A stretch of 64,000 nt of DNA from CAZHDI01 sp964531285. Its GTDB lineage: Bacteria; Pseudomonadota; Alphaproteobacteria; JAJFIK01. The stretch is taken from assembly GCA_964531285.1 (NCBI GenBank), contig CAZHDI010000004.1:17979-81978 (forward strand), read 5' to 3'. The position numbers were made by a program, and so were the translations under genes. Shown one piece after another: positions 53,390 through 61,767 of the stretch. The stretch's first letter is position 1; each line of letters begins with the position of its first letter. The notes under the pieces are model-generated. The model ran no database searches and was not told the origin of the DNA. It was given only the letters and a program-made list of their open reading frames with translations.

Positions 53390-55918
53390 TCAGAAGCGGG
53401 CGGTGACGCCCACCGTGTAGAGGCGCGGCTGGCCGCGGATCGCGGTCGGAATGCCGAGGACCCGGCCCGTATTCCCCATGTCGATGAGGTATTCCTCATC
53501 GAACAGGTTCTCGACACGGCCGCGCAATTCCCAGGTGTCGTCGAACACCAAGCCGGCATTCAGCGTGACGATCGTGTAGCCGTCTTCCCGCAGGTCGAAC
53601 GGTACGGACTCGGTCGCCAGCTCATTTTCGGCATTGAAGAAGTGTTCGGACTTGTAGCTGGCCAGCGCCGAGACGAAACCCGCCCAGTCCTCGGTGAGCT
53701 GACGGCTGTAGGACACCCCGCCCGAGATCGTCCAATCCGGCGACAGACGGAAATCATTCCCTGACAGATCGATCGGCGGGCCAAGCACCGCGGCGGTGGA
53801 CCCCTCGTCGAACTCTCCGTTCAGGTAGCCGACATTACCGAACAGATCGAGACCCATGTCGAAGCTGACATTGGCCGACAATTCGAAACCGGTGGCGCTG
53901 GCCGAGCCGGCATTGACGTTCTGAAGCGAGCCGCCCTGAACGATGAGGGTCTGGAAATCCTCATAATCGTAATAGAAACCCGCGCCTTCGAGCTGAACGA
54001 AGGCACCGTCGAATTGAAGCGCGCCCTTCAGGCCGATCTCATAGGAGGTGACCCGCTCCTCATCGACCGACCGGCTGAAGTCGGCCTCAGTCAAGCCAGC
54101 GCGCGGCTCGATCTCGACACCGCCCGACCGGATGCCCCATGAATAGCTGGCATAGGCCAGCCAACCATCCATGAACCGGTATTCCAGGATCGCCCGCGGC
54201 TCGAAATAGCTGAACGTGTCATCGGTCGTCAGCGTTTGCCCGCCCGTGGTGCCTTCCAGCGCATTGGTTTCCAGGATGGCCAGACGGCCGATCTGCTCGG
54301 GCGTCAAGAGCGCGAACAGCGGCGAGGCCGGATTCGTCAGATCGATGCCGAAACCATCGCGCAGCGCGCCGAGCAGAACCGGGTTGCCCGGGCTGAACGG
54401 ATTGGCCGGCAGCGAGTCCACGAACCGGCCCAGCGCGGTCACGTCGCCCGCGGCGAACGCCCCGAGCGATCCGAGATCGGACAAGGCCAGCGGCAGCAGC
54501 GATCCGGGGAACGCGAAGCCCGGGCCGAACACGGACTCCACATTCTGCGAGGTGAAGTTGAGTTCCTTGTCATCGGTGGTCCACCGCGCGCCGGCGGTGA
54601 AGGTCAGCCGGTCCGTGATGTCGAAACTGCCGTCGAGGAACACCGAATAGCTGCTGGTCTCGTTGTTCGAGCGCGTGTCTTCCGTCACCGGCGGCAGGCC
54701 CGCGATCGGCGGGAACGCCGCAGCGCCGCCGAACAGGATCGGCAGCACATTGGCGAAGATGTTCTCCTGATTGATGGTGAACAAACGCCGGCGCTCCGCC
54801 TCTTCCTTGTAATAGGACACACCGCCGAAGGCCGAGAACGGCCCCTCGTCCTCGAAGGTGAAGCGCAGTTCCTGGAACCAGGTCCGGCCGAAATCGTCCT
54901 CATCCGAATCGATGATCTGGATCGACGTGCCGTCCGGGTCGAACCGGTCGAGAGACTGGAACTCGCGATAGCCCGAGGTCGAACTGACCGTGATCGACTC
55001 GCTCACATCGTAATTGGCCAGCACCGTTGCGCCATAAACCTCACGCTTTGTGGCAATGCCGGGCCATTGGGCATACTCACCGAACGGGTCAACATCGTCG
55101 AGGAAGGGATCGGCTTCGGCAAGCGCCGGCACCAGCGTTTTGAACCCTGTCGGGTCCGGCGCGTCATATTGCCAGAAGCCGATGACCGTGACATCGAGAT
55201 CGTCCGTCGGCAGAGCGGTGAACGAGCCGCGAATCTGGAGGGTGTCTTTGCCCTGCTGGTTCTGATCGCTGGACGCTTCATTCGGGATGAAGCCGTCGCG
55301 CTGGTGGAACACCGCACCGAGGCGGACATAAAGACCGTCCTCGATGACCGGGGCATTCACGACACCCTCATAGCGCTCGCTGCCGTAATTGCCGAATTCG
55401 ACGCGGGCCATGGCTTCGTATTCGGGGCTCGGCTTGCGCATGATGAAGTTCACCGCGCCGTTGGAGGCGCCGCGGCTGAATAGCGTGCCCTGCGGCCCCT
55501 TGGCCACCTCGACCCGTTCCAGATCGAACAATTCGATCACCGACCCGCCGCCCCGGCTCGCCGGAATGCCGTCATAGAAGACCGACACATTCGGCTCGGA
55601 GTCCGGTTCGGACACGTCCGAGGAAATCCCGCGGATGATGAAGCTGGGCGTGTTGACCGCCTGGAGCTGGACCTGGAAGCCCGGCACGAATTCCGACAGA
55701 TCGTCGAGATCGGTAATGCCCGTTCCGTCCAGGAATTCCCCGGTGACGGCGGTGATCGCGAGCGGCACATCCAGCACCGACTCTTCGCGCTTCTGCGCCG
55801 TCACAACGATGGTTTCCGAAACGATGCCGCTTTGCGCCAGCACCGGGCTGATCGCCGACGGGGCGATCAGCGCCAAGGCCGCAACGCCGCCGAGCCAGAC
55901 CTGCTTCATGCCAGACAT
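53390..55918 (-). CDS. TonB-dependent outer-membrane receptor
   Basis: This 842-residue receptor has a signal peptide (VAALALIAPSAISPVLAQ) and a TonB box-like ETIVVTAQKREESVLDVPLAI. A plug domain follows (ISDLDDL-type region, SFIIRGISSDVSEP, FYDGIPASRGGG, LERVEVAKGPQGTLFSRGA), then a 22-strand-type barrel ending in YTVGVTARF with the terminal Phe. GGGGGA precedes the ATG at 55918. The plug and barrel resemble the group often annotated for siderophores or for plant and algal compounds. The ligand cannot be read, and no uptake or degradation genes flank it. Confidence 0.93.
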   Translation of the reverse strand: MSGMKQVWLGGVAALALIAPSAISPVLAQSGIVSETIVVTAQKREESVLDVPLAITAVTGEFLDGTGITDLDDLSEFVPGFQVQLQAVNTPSFIIRGISSDVSEPDSEPNVSVFYDGIPASRGGGSVIELFDLERVEVAKGPQGTLFSRGASNGAVNFIMRKPSPEYEAMARVEFGNYGSERYEGVVNAPVIEDGLYVRLGAVFHQRDGFIPNEASSDQNQQGKDTLQIRGSFTALPTDDLDVTVIGFWQYDAPDPTGFKTLVPALAEADPFLDDVDPFGEYAQWPGIATKREVYGATVLANYDVSESITVSSTSGYREFQSLDRFDPDGTSIQIIDSDEDDFGRTWFQELRFTFEDEGPFSAFGGVSYYKEEAERRRLFTINQENIFANVLPILFGGAAAFPPIAGLPPVTEDTRSNNETSSYSVFLDGSFDITDRLTFTAGARWTTDDKELNFTSQNVESVFGPGFAFPGSLLPLALSDLGSLGAFAAGDVTALGRFVDSLPANPFSPGNPVLLGALRDGFGIDLTNPASPLFALLTPEQIGRLAILETNALEGTTGGQTLTTDDTFSYFEPRAILEYRFMDGWLAYASYSWGIRSGGVEIEPRAGLTEADFSRSVDEERVTSYEIGLKGALQFDGAFVQLEGAGFYYDYEDFQTLIVQGGSLQNVNAGSASATGFELSANVSFDMGLDLFGNVGYLNGEFDEGSTAAVLGPPIDLSGNDFRLSPDWTISGGVSYSRQLTEDWAGFVSALASYKSEHFFNAENELATESVPFDLREDGYTIVTLNAGLVFDDTWELRGRVENLFDEEYLIDMGNTGRVLGIPTAIRGQPRLYTVGVTARF

Positions 55919-56057
55919 GTGTTCCCCCAGATGAAAATCCTTATGGCCATTACGCTTTTGAAGCGCACCCGGCCAGAGAGCGCTAGTGCAGGGGGGACAC
56001 ACTTGGCGCGCAGTCGGCATGGGATGCCCGAGGATTGGGCACGCCCGGGTCGCCAAC

Positions 56058-56090
56058 AAAAAAGGCGCGGACCCGGTCCACGCCTTTTCC
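56058..56090 (-). terminator. Bidirectional-type terminator after small membrane protein
   Basis: The stem pairs GGCG and GGAC (56064-56072) with GTCC and CGCC (56076-56084), with one mismatch. A runs on the left (56058-56063) give TTTTTT on the minus strand, and TTTT follows on the plus strand. It best serves the minus-strand gene ending at 56150. Confidence 0.75.
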
Positions 56091-56149
56091 ATAGACTTTG
56101 GTTGTATGAGACTTTGGTTGTGTGCCGGGACTGTCCGCCGGTCCCGCGA

Positions 56150-56599
56150 TCAGTGCGACCGGGGCTTCGGCGCGGTGCGCGGCACGGTGCAGCCCAGAAT
56201 AATCAGGAACACCGCAAGGCCCATGGTGGCGAACACCCCTTGGGTGATGCCGCCGTCCGACGCATCGAACACGAACCCGATAAACGCCGCCGCCGCGATA
56301 AACGCCGCGCCGCCGATGATCGAGAAGGACCGGCTCGGCGGTCCGCCGATGGCGGAAATCGCCGCGAGGATCGTGGCCACCGGCGCGATAATCACCCAGC
56401 CGACCGTAATCAGCTCCGTGCCGCGCGGATTGGCCCGAAACGAGGCCCAAAAATCAGAAAAGAACTCCCAACCTGTCAGCTGCGGCGCGCTCGCGTAACC
56501 CGCGTCACGCGCGTATCCCCAAGCCACAACCCAGAAGGTTGCCGAGAGAGCCAACGCTGCACAGACGAAGAGTGCCCGTCCGGTGACGTGCCAATTCAT
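56150..56599 (-). CDS. Small multi-pass membrane protein
   Basis: I do not recognise this 149-residue protein. It has an N-terminal hydrophobic segment (LFVCAALALSATFWVVAWGY), a loop GWEFFSDFWASFRANPRGTE, and three further helices (ITVGWVIIAPVATILAAISA, FSIIGGAAFIAAAAFIGFVF, GVFATMGLAVFLIILGC). It lies between the TonB receptor and the antiporter as a single gene with its own terminator. The DNA is GC-rich like its neighbours. Confidence 0.72.
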   Translation of the reverse strand: MNWHVTGRALFVCAALALSATFWVVAWGYARDAGYASAPQLTGWEFFSDFWASFRANPRGTELITVGWVIIAPVATILAAISAIGGPPSRSFSIIGGAAFIAAAAFIGFVFDASDGGITQGVFATMGLAVFLIILGCTVPRTAPKPRSH

Positions 56600-56858
56600 T
56601 GCTCACCCCAACGCTTCGTAACGACCGGCCGCAACTATGCGCTTCCCATAAGGGGAGTGCAAGACGCCAAAGCGGTCGCTTTTCGGAAATCCGCAACCCG
56701 GCGCGCAGGCTGCCGGACACCGCTCCGACGGCGCGCAACCATCGCGCCCGGACAGGCGCCGGCATGCGCGCATGCGGACCATACCAATCACCCGAAGCGT
56801 CCCATATGGTGGCGTCTATCGCCGCCCCGGCGCCGGGCAATCCCGGCGGGAGAGTGCC

Positions 56859-58667
56859 ATGACGACCATGCTTACCCTGGCTGCCCTGTTCCTCGTCGCG
56901 GCCGCGTTTTTTGCGCCCCTGTCCAAGCGCGCCGGGTTCAGCAGCATTGTCGGCTATCTCGTCGCCGGCATTCTGATCGGCCCTTCGGGCCTCGGCTTCG
57001 TTGCGGGCGACGAAGAGGTCGAAAGCATTCTGATCCTCGCCGAATTCGGCGTCGTGCTGCTCCTGTTCCTGATCGGCCTGGAGTTGCGTCCTCAGCGTCT
57101 GTGGGCCTTGCGCACCGATATCTTCGGGGCCGGCGCCATGCAGGTGGCCGCGACGACCGTTGCGCTGGGCGGTTTGGGGATCGCCATGGGCTATGGGGTC
57201 TGGCAGTCCATCGTGATTGCCGGCGCGCTCGCCCTGTCATCGACAGCCTTCGTGCTTCAATTCCTGGGCGAACGCGGACAACTCGCCCAGCGCCATGGCC
57301 GCATGGGCTTTTCAATCCTTCTGATGCAGGACATTGCGGCGATCCCGCTGATCGCCTTCATCCCGGTGATCGGGGTGTCCAGCGCCTCCGACCCGTTCAC
57401 GCTCGCCGATCTGGCGGTCATGGTAGCCACCATCGCGCTGGTGCTGGTCGTGGGCCGCTATGTGCTGCGTTATGTCTACCGGTTCGTCGCGAGCACCGGC
57501 GTGCCCGAGGGCATGACAGCCGCGGCCCTTCTAACCGTCGTGACCGTCACCCTTTTAATGAATTATGTCGGCCTGTCGGCGGCGCTGGGGGCGTTTCTCG
57601 CGGGCATGCTGATCGGCGGATCGGAATACCGCCACGAAATAGAGGCGAACATCCAACCCTTCGAGCGGATCCTGCTCGGTGTCTTCTTCACCGCTGTCGG
57701 CATGGGGCTCGACCTGGGGCTCCTGATCGAGGAACCGGCCCGCATCATCGGCCTGGCGCTGGGGATCATGGCGGTCAAATGCGCCGTTCTGTTCGCGATC
57801 GGTCTGTGGCGCGGCCTGAAACCCGGAAGCGCGCTGCTCCTCGGCGCCGCCCTCGCCCAGGGCGGAGAATTCGCCTTCGTGGTGTTCGGCGTGGCCTATC
57901 AGAACGGTTTGCTCCCGGATGAAACCCAAACCGAACTCATCGTCGCCGTCACCCTGTCCATCGCGTTCACGCCCTTCCTCTATTGGATCGCCGAGTGGTT
58001 CGCCGCGCTCGGCCATAAGCCTCGCGGCGATGACAGCGACATGCCGGATCATGACGAGCGTCATGTGATCGTGGTCGGTTTCGGCCCCTTCGGGCAGATC
58101 CCCTCGCGGGTGCTGTCGGCGATGAATATTCCGTTCACGGCTCTTGAGAACCGGGCCGAGCGGATCGACTTCGTGCGCCGCTTCGGCGCGGATGTGTATT
58201 ACGGCGATGCGACGCGTCAGGAGCTTCTTGAGGCCGCGGGCGCCGGCACGGCCCGCGCGTTGATCGTGGCGCTGGAGGACCAGGAGCAGAACACTAAGGT
58301 CGTTGAAATTGTGCGTCGGCACTATCCGGACCTGCCGATTTTCGCACGCGCCCATGACCGCTTCCATGCCCATGAATTGCTGGATCTCGGCGCGCAGGCG
58401 GTCCAGCGCGAGAGTTATCACTCGGCCCTGGCGCTCACCCAGGATCTTCTGACCGGGCTTGGCGAAACCCCGTCGCGCGCCCAGCGGATCGTGCGGATGT
58501 TCCGTGAGCAGGACGAGACGCGCTTCGTGGAAGACCGCGCCTATTATCAAGACGTGGAGAAAGTGCGCGCCAGCGCCGCCCGCTCCCACGAGGAACTGGA
58601 ACGCCAGTTCCAGAAGGACCGCGAAACGCCGGACGAACCTCACGGCGCCAACGGCAAGGCCGGCTAA
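56859..58667 (+). CDS. CPA2 cation:proton antiporter with TrkA-N domain (KefB/C type)
   Basis: This 602-residue protein exchanges potassium or sodium for protons at the inner membrane. The hydrophobic transport domain (~1-390) has GYLVAGILIGPSGLGF, ALSSTAFVLQFLGERG, MQDIAAIPLIAFIPV and LGAFLAGMLIGGSEYRHEIE. The NAD-binding TrkA-N domain starts ~405 with HVIVVGFGPFGQIPSRVL and includes YYGDATRQELLEAAGAG. A GGGAG site precedes the ATG at 56859; the open frame from 56772 lacks one. Glutathione-gated regulation as in KefB/KefC is possible. The stop codon lies at the edge of a dispersed repeat copy. Confidence 0.92.
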   Translation: MTTMLTLAALFLVAAAFFAPLSKRAGFSSIVGYLVAGILIGPSGLGFVAGDEEVESILILAEFGVVLLLFLIGLELRPQRLWALRTDIFGAGAMQVAATTVALGGLGIAMGYGVWQSIVIAGALALSSTAFVLQFLGERGQLAQRHGRMGFSILLMQDIAAIPLIAFIPVIGVSSASDPFTLADLAVMVATIALVLVVGRYVLRYVYRFVASTGVPEGMTAAALLTVVTVTLLMNYVGLSAALGAFLAGMLIGGSEYRHEIEANIQPFERILLGVFFTAVGMGLDLGLLIEEPARIIGLALGIMAVKCAVLFAIGLWRGLKPGSALLLGAALAQGGEFAFVVFGVAYQNGLLPDETQTELIVAVTLSIAFTPFLYWIAEWFAALGHKPRGDDSDMPDHDERHVIVVGFGPFGQIPSRVLSAMNIPFTALENRAERIDFVRRFGADVYYGDATRQELLEAAGAGTARALIVALEDQEQNTKVVEIVRRHYPDLPIFARAHDRFHAHELLDLGAQAVQRESYHSALALTQDLLTGLGETPSRAQRIVRMFREQDETRFVEDRAYYQDVEKVRASAARSHEELERQFQKDRETPDEPHGANGKAG

Positions 58668-58750
58668 AAGCCCTTTTGGAAATAGGACATCACCGACCCG
58701 CCAGGCACTCGGAAATGCGCCATACAGCGCAGTTCCAAAAAGCCTCTAAG
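58664..58750. repeat. Dispersed nested inverted repeat, copy B (short form)
   Basis: This 87-bp copy matches the flanks of copy A (8629-8778) closely but lacks the ~60-bp inner palindrome. The outer arms (CCCTTTTGGAAATAGG and TTCCAAAAAGCCTCTAAG) and the third hairpin (GGAAATGCGC near 58711) are kept. It starts at the last codons of the antiporter gene and fills the gap to the convergent DUF2141 gene. Confidence 0.85.
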
Positions 58751-58755
58751 GCGCG

Positions 58756-59262
58756 TCAGATATCGATCAGTTTGATCTCGATGGTCACATCGCCGGCCTC
58801 GACCGGGAACCGCGTCTCATCGAAGGTCGGGCGGCGGGTGCGCGGCTCATAGCCGTTGGAAAAGCCCAGCCGCTCCCGCGGGATGCCCAGGAAATTCCGG
58901 TCGAGACGGCCATTCATGTCCGCATCGTGAATAACGCTCAACGCATAAGAGCCCGGTGCGAGATCATCGAAGATCAGCATCGCCATGCCATCCTCGCCGA
59001 CGGGCGCGGCTTCGCGGCGCTGAGGCTCCTCCAGAAACGTCTCCGGTGAATTATACAGCGTACCGACGACCTGCCCGATCGCCGGCTTGCCGCAATGGAC
59101 CTGGACGATGAGCCGCGCCAAGGTGTCCGCCTGCGCCGCATCGGAACGGTCGGCGATGCCGGGCATGGGCGCGGCGACCCCCGCGCCGGACATGACGCCG
59201 GACACGACGCCGGACGCCAGGAACGCGAGCGCGGCACGTCTGGGAAGCGTGACAGGGGTCAT
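58756..59262 (-). CDS. DUF2141 exported protein
   Basis: This 168-residue protein has a signal peptide-like N-terminus (AALAFLASGVVSGVMSGAGVAA) and the DUF2141 domain: LYNSPETFL, FDDLAPGSYALSVIHDADMNG, LDRNFLGIPRERLGFSNGY and a final strand of the beta sandwich. The acidic DADMNGRLD loop may bind calcium. The start overlaps the stop of the M20 peptidase as ATGA, so the two are coupled. Its function is unknown; it is probably periplasmic. Confidence 0.88.
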   Translation of the reverse strand: MTPVTLPRRAALAFLASGVVSGVMSGAGVAAPMPGIADRSDAAQADTLARLIVQVHCGKPAIGQVVGTLYNSPETFLEEPQRREAAPVGEDGMAMLIFDDLAPGSYALSVIHDADMNGRLDRNFLGIPRERLGFSNGYEPRTRRPTFDETRFPVEAGDVTIEIKLIDI

Positions 59263-60746
59263 GGGCGCCCCGGCTCCGCCGCACCGCGCATCACGGCCTC
59301 GAAAAAGGCCGCCATCGTTCCCAGATTGTCCACCGGGATGCGCTCGTTCGTCCCATGAATGCCGTCGAGCAGGTCCGGCGTCAGGACGGCCGCGTTGAAC
59401 CGGTAGGTGCTGTCCGCGATGGGCTCCATATGTTTGGAGTCGGTGCCCGCCACCGTCAGGCTCGGTACCGCGATGACCGGACCGAACACCTGGCCCACTG
59501 CGTCCTCAATGACAGCATAGCCCCCGGCGCCGACCAATCCGGGCGTGGACGGACCATAGCCGAGTGTCTCACCGGTGCCGGTGACCTCGATCCCGTCGCC
59601 GACCAGCGTCTGCACACGGTCGATCACGCTGTCGACGCTCTCGCCGAGCTGAATGCGGAAATTCACCGTGGCGCGGGCCTGCTGCGGCAGGATGTTTTCG
59701 ACCGATCCCCCTTTGATGATGGTTGCAGCGGTCGTCGTCCGCAGGCGGGCCGCCGTTGACGGGTCGGCCAGCATCTGCGCCTTGACCAACGGCTCCAGCA
59801 GCCAAAGATTGGCCATGATCAGACGGTCCGTGAACGTCCCTTCCGCCGCGATGGCCCGGAGCAAGGCCCGGGTCTGGTCATCGAGACGGGCCGGGAATTG
59901 ATTGTCGTGGAGGGTGGCGACTGCCTTGGCGAGCTTGCTCACCGCGGTCTCATCGCGCGGCATGGACGAATGGCCGCCGGCATCCCGCGCCACGAGGTCC
60001 AGGGTCAGATAGCCCTTCTCGCCGATGGAAATCAGCGCAACGTCGGGCTCGACACCGAACAGCGCAGTGCCGTTGACGATGGCCGATCCCTCGTCGAGGG
60101 TCCACTCCAGACGGATGCCGCGCTCCCGCATCATCTCGGCGATCACCGCCATCCCGTCTTCGCCGCCAATCTCCTCATCATGGCCGAAAAAGAAATAGAG
60201 ATCCCGGCGCGGACGGAAGCCCTCGGCGGCGAGCCGGTTGGCCGCTTCCATGATGGCGATGAGCGACGCCTTGCAATCCTGGGTGCCGCGCCCCCAGACA
60301 TAGCCGCCGTCGATCACGCCCTGGAATGGCGGATGGGTCCAATCGTCCTCGGTCCCCGGCTCAATGGGCACGACATCCTGATGCGCGAGAAACGCGACCG
60401 GCTGGCCCTCGCCGCTTCCGGCCCAGCGGAACAACAGCGTGTGCTTGTTGACCATTTCCAGGTCCATGGCGGCGTGGGCATCGGGGTAGGTGCGCGCCAG
60501 CCAGGCCCGGAAGGCCACAAAGGTGGCCGGATTGGCGCTCTCGCGCCCCTCGACCATGGAGATCGTTGGAATACGGACGGCCTCGGCAAGCCGGGCCGCA
60601 ATGGCGCCGGCATCGTAGTCATGGGGCTCGGGTGCCGGGACATCGAGGCGGGCATCGTTCAGGTTCATCGCCCGATAGGACATGACAGCGGCGAGCGCGA
60701 TCAGCGCCACCAACAAAACGAGTCCGTATCTCAACGCCATGCGCAT
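59259..60746 (-). CDS. M20 family metallopeptidase (carboxypeptidase S-like)
   Basis: This ~495-residue zinc peptidase is anchored by one N-terminal membrane segment (YGLVLLVALIALAAVM). The zinc ligands are in FLAHQDVVP (His), WGRGTQDCK (Asp), FGHDEEIGGEDG (Glu, with the catalytic Glu) and the C-terminal DNLGTMAAFFEAV region; the dimerisation domain spans roughly 230-360. It resembles yeast carboxypeptidase S and PM20D-type enzymes, which cleave dipeptides or N-acyl amino acids. I chose the ATG at 60746, after a GGGGGAC site. It is coupled to the DUF2141 gene. Confidence 0.9.
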   Translation of the reverse strand: MRMALRYGLVLLVALIALAAVMSYRAMNLNDARLDVPAPEPHDYDAGAIAARLAEAVRIPTISMVEGRESANPATFVAFRAWLARTYPDAHAAMDLEMVNKHTLLFRWAGSGEGQPVAFLAHQDVVPIEPGTEDDWTHPPFQGVIDGGYVWGRGTQDCKASLIAIMEAANRLAAEGFRPRRDLYFFFGHDEEIGGEDGMAVIAEMMRERGIRLEWTLDEGSAIVNGTALFGVEPDVALISIGEKGYLTLDLVARDAGGHSSMPRDETAVSKLAKAVATLHDNQFPARLDDQTRALLRAIAAEGTFTDRLIMANLWLLEPLVKAQMLADPSTAARLRTTTAATIIKGGSVENILPQQARATVNFRIQLGESVDSVIDRVQTLVGDGIEVTGTGETLGYGPSTPGLVGAGGYAVIEDAVGQVFGPVIAVPSLTVAGTDSKHMEPIADSTYRFNAAVLTPDLLDGIHGTNERIPVDNLGTMAAFFEAVMRGAAEPGRP

Positions 60747-60853
60747 GGTCGATGTCCCCCGTCCGGCCCCAGTCGCGGGCTCCATCTTTTGATATAGACA
60801 ACTCTAGCCTGCCTTGCCGAAGCCCCGCAATCGCGCACCCTCGCCGGGCGGAC

Positions 60854-61579
60854 CTAATCCAGGCCGGCCACCTCCCGGCGCGTGCGGCGGGTCAAACCGA
60901 TCAGCACCGGTCCGATGAAGAAGAACACGAAGCCCGACCACGCCGCCAAGGCGGCCGGCAGGGCCAGGGCCAGGGCAATGGCAAGCACGGCAACAGCGAT
61001 ATGGACCGCGCTCTCCCGGACCGTGGCGCGGGTGAGAATGCGCTCCTTCGGTGTGAGGCCGAGCGGGTCCTGGCGGCTGCCGGCATGGGCATAGAGCAGC
61101 GCGAACACCGTGAAGACCGCGGCGTAACCGGCCGAATAAATGACAATGAGCCAGCGCGCGTCGCTGAGCGGCAGAACCGCGCCAATGGCCTCCAGGTCCG
61201 GTGTCCCGGTGATTAGGAACGTGGTCAGATCGACCGTGAACCGCGCCAGAAACTTCAGCGGATAGACGAACGCCAGAACCAGGAACAACAGGACCGTGTT
61301 GAGCGCGATGGTGCGTTCGTCCTCCAGGTCATAGCGGCGGAAAAACACGTAATGGGCCCGCCAGATCAGCGCGAGCAGCGCAAAACACGCCGCCATGGCC
61401 ACAAGATCGCGCCACAGCCCCGTCAGTTCATCAAAGGTGGTCGGCACGCTCGAGGCCGCGACCAGGGTCAGCGCCAGGGCGAACACGATGTCGGAAAAAT
61501 TCTCCACCCGGCTGACATCCTTGCCGCGCCAGCGGAACTGCTCCTCGCCCTGATCGCTGGTCAGGATTTTGTCGGTCAT
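60854..61579 (-). CDS. TMEM175-like potassium channel protein (DUF1211)
   Basis: This 241-residue membrane protein has the TMEM175/DUF1211 signature RVENFSDIVFALALTLVA in the first helix, where the R-x-x-x-FSD motif of the bacterial TMEM175 channels is intact. About six hydrophobic segments follow (LVAMAACFALLALIWRAHYV, ALNTVLLFLVLAFVYPLKF and so on). Bacterial homologues form tetrameric, weakly selective potassium channels. The antiporter at 56859 also handles monovalent cations but is not in the same unit. Confidence 0.88.
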   Translation of the reverse strand: MTDKILTSDQGEEQFRWRGKDVSRVENFSDIVFALALTLVAASSVPTTFDELTGLWRDLVAMAACFALLALIWRAHYVFFRRYDLEDERTIALNTVLLFLVLAFVYPLKFLARFTVDLTTFLITGTPDLEAIGAVLPLSDARWLIVIYSAGYAAVFTVFALLYAHAGSRQDPLGLTPKERILTRATVRESAVHIAVAVLAIALALALPAALAAWSGFVFFFIGPVLIGLTRRTRREVAGLD

Positions 61580-61767
61580 CGCCCGCCTCGCTGGCAGTCT
61601 TGCTGCCTGTCAGTGCCGCGCAAACCAGCCTAGCAGATCGCCTGTCGCCCGCCAGCGCAGGGCGTTTCACGGCCCAACCGCGCCCGATCTGCGACGGACG
61701 GGAGGTGTACACGGCGGCCCCAGCGCCTAAACTCAGGCGCAAGGGAAATTCATGGAGGGTGTCGGCG

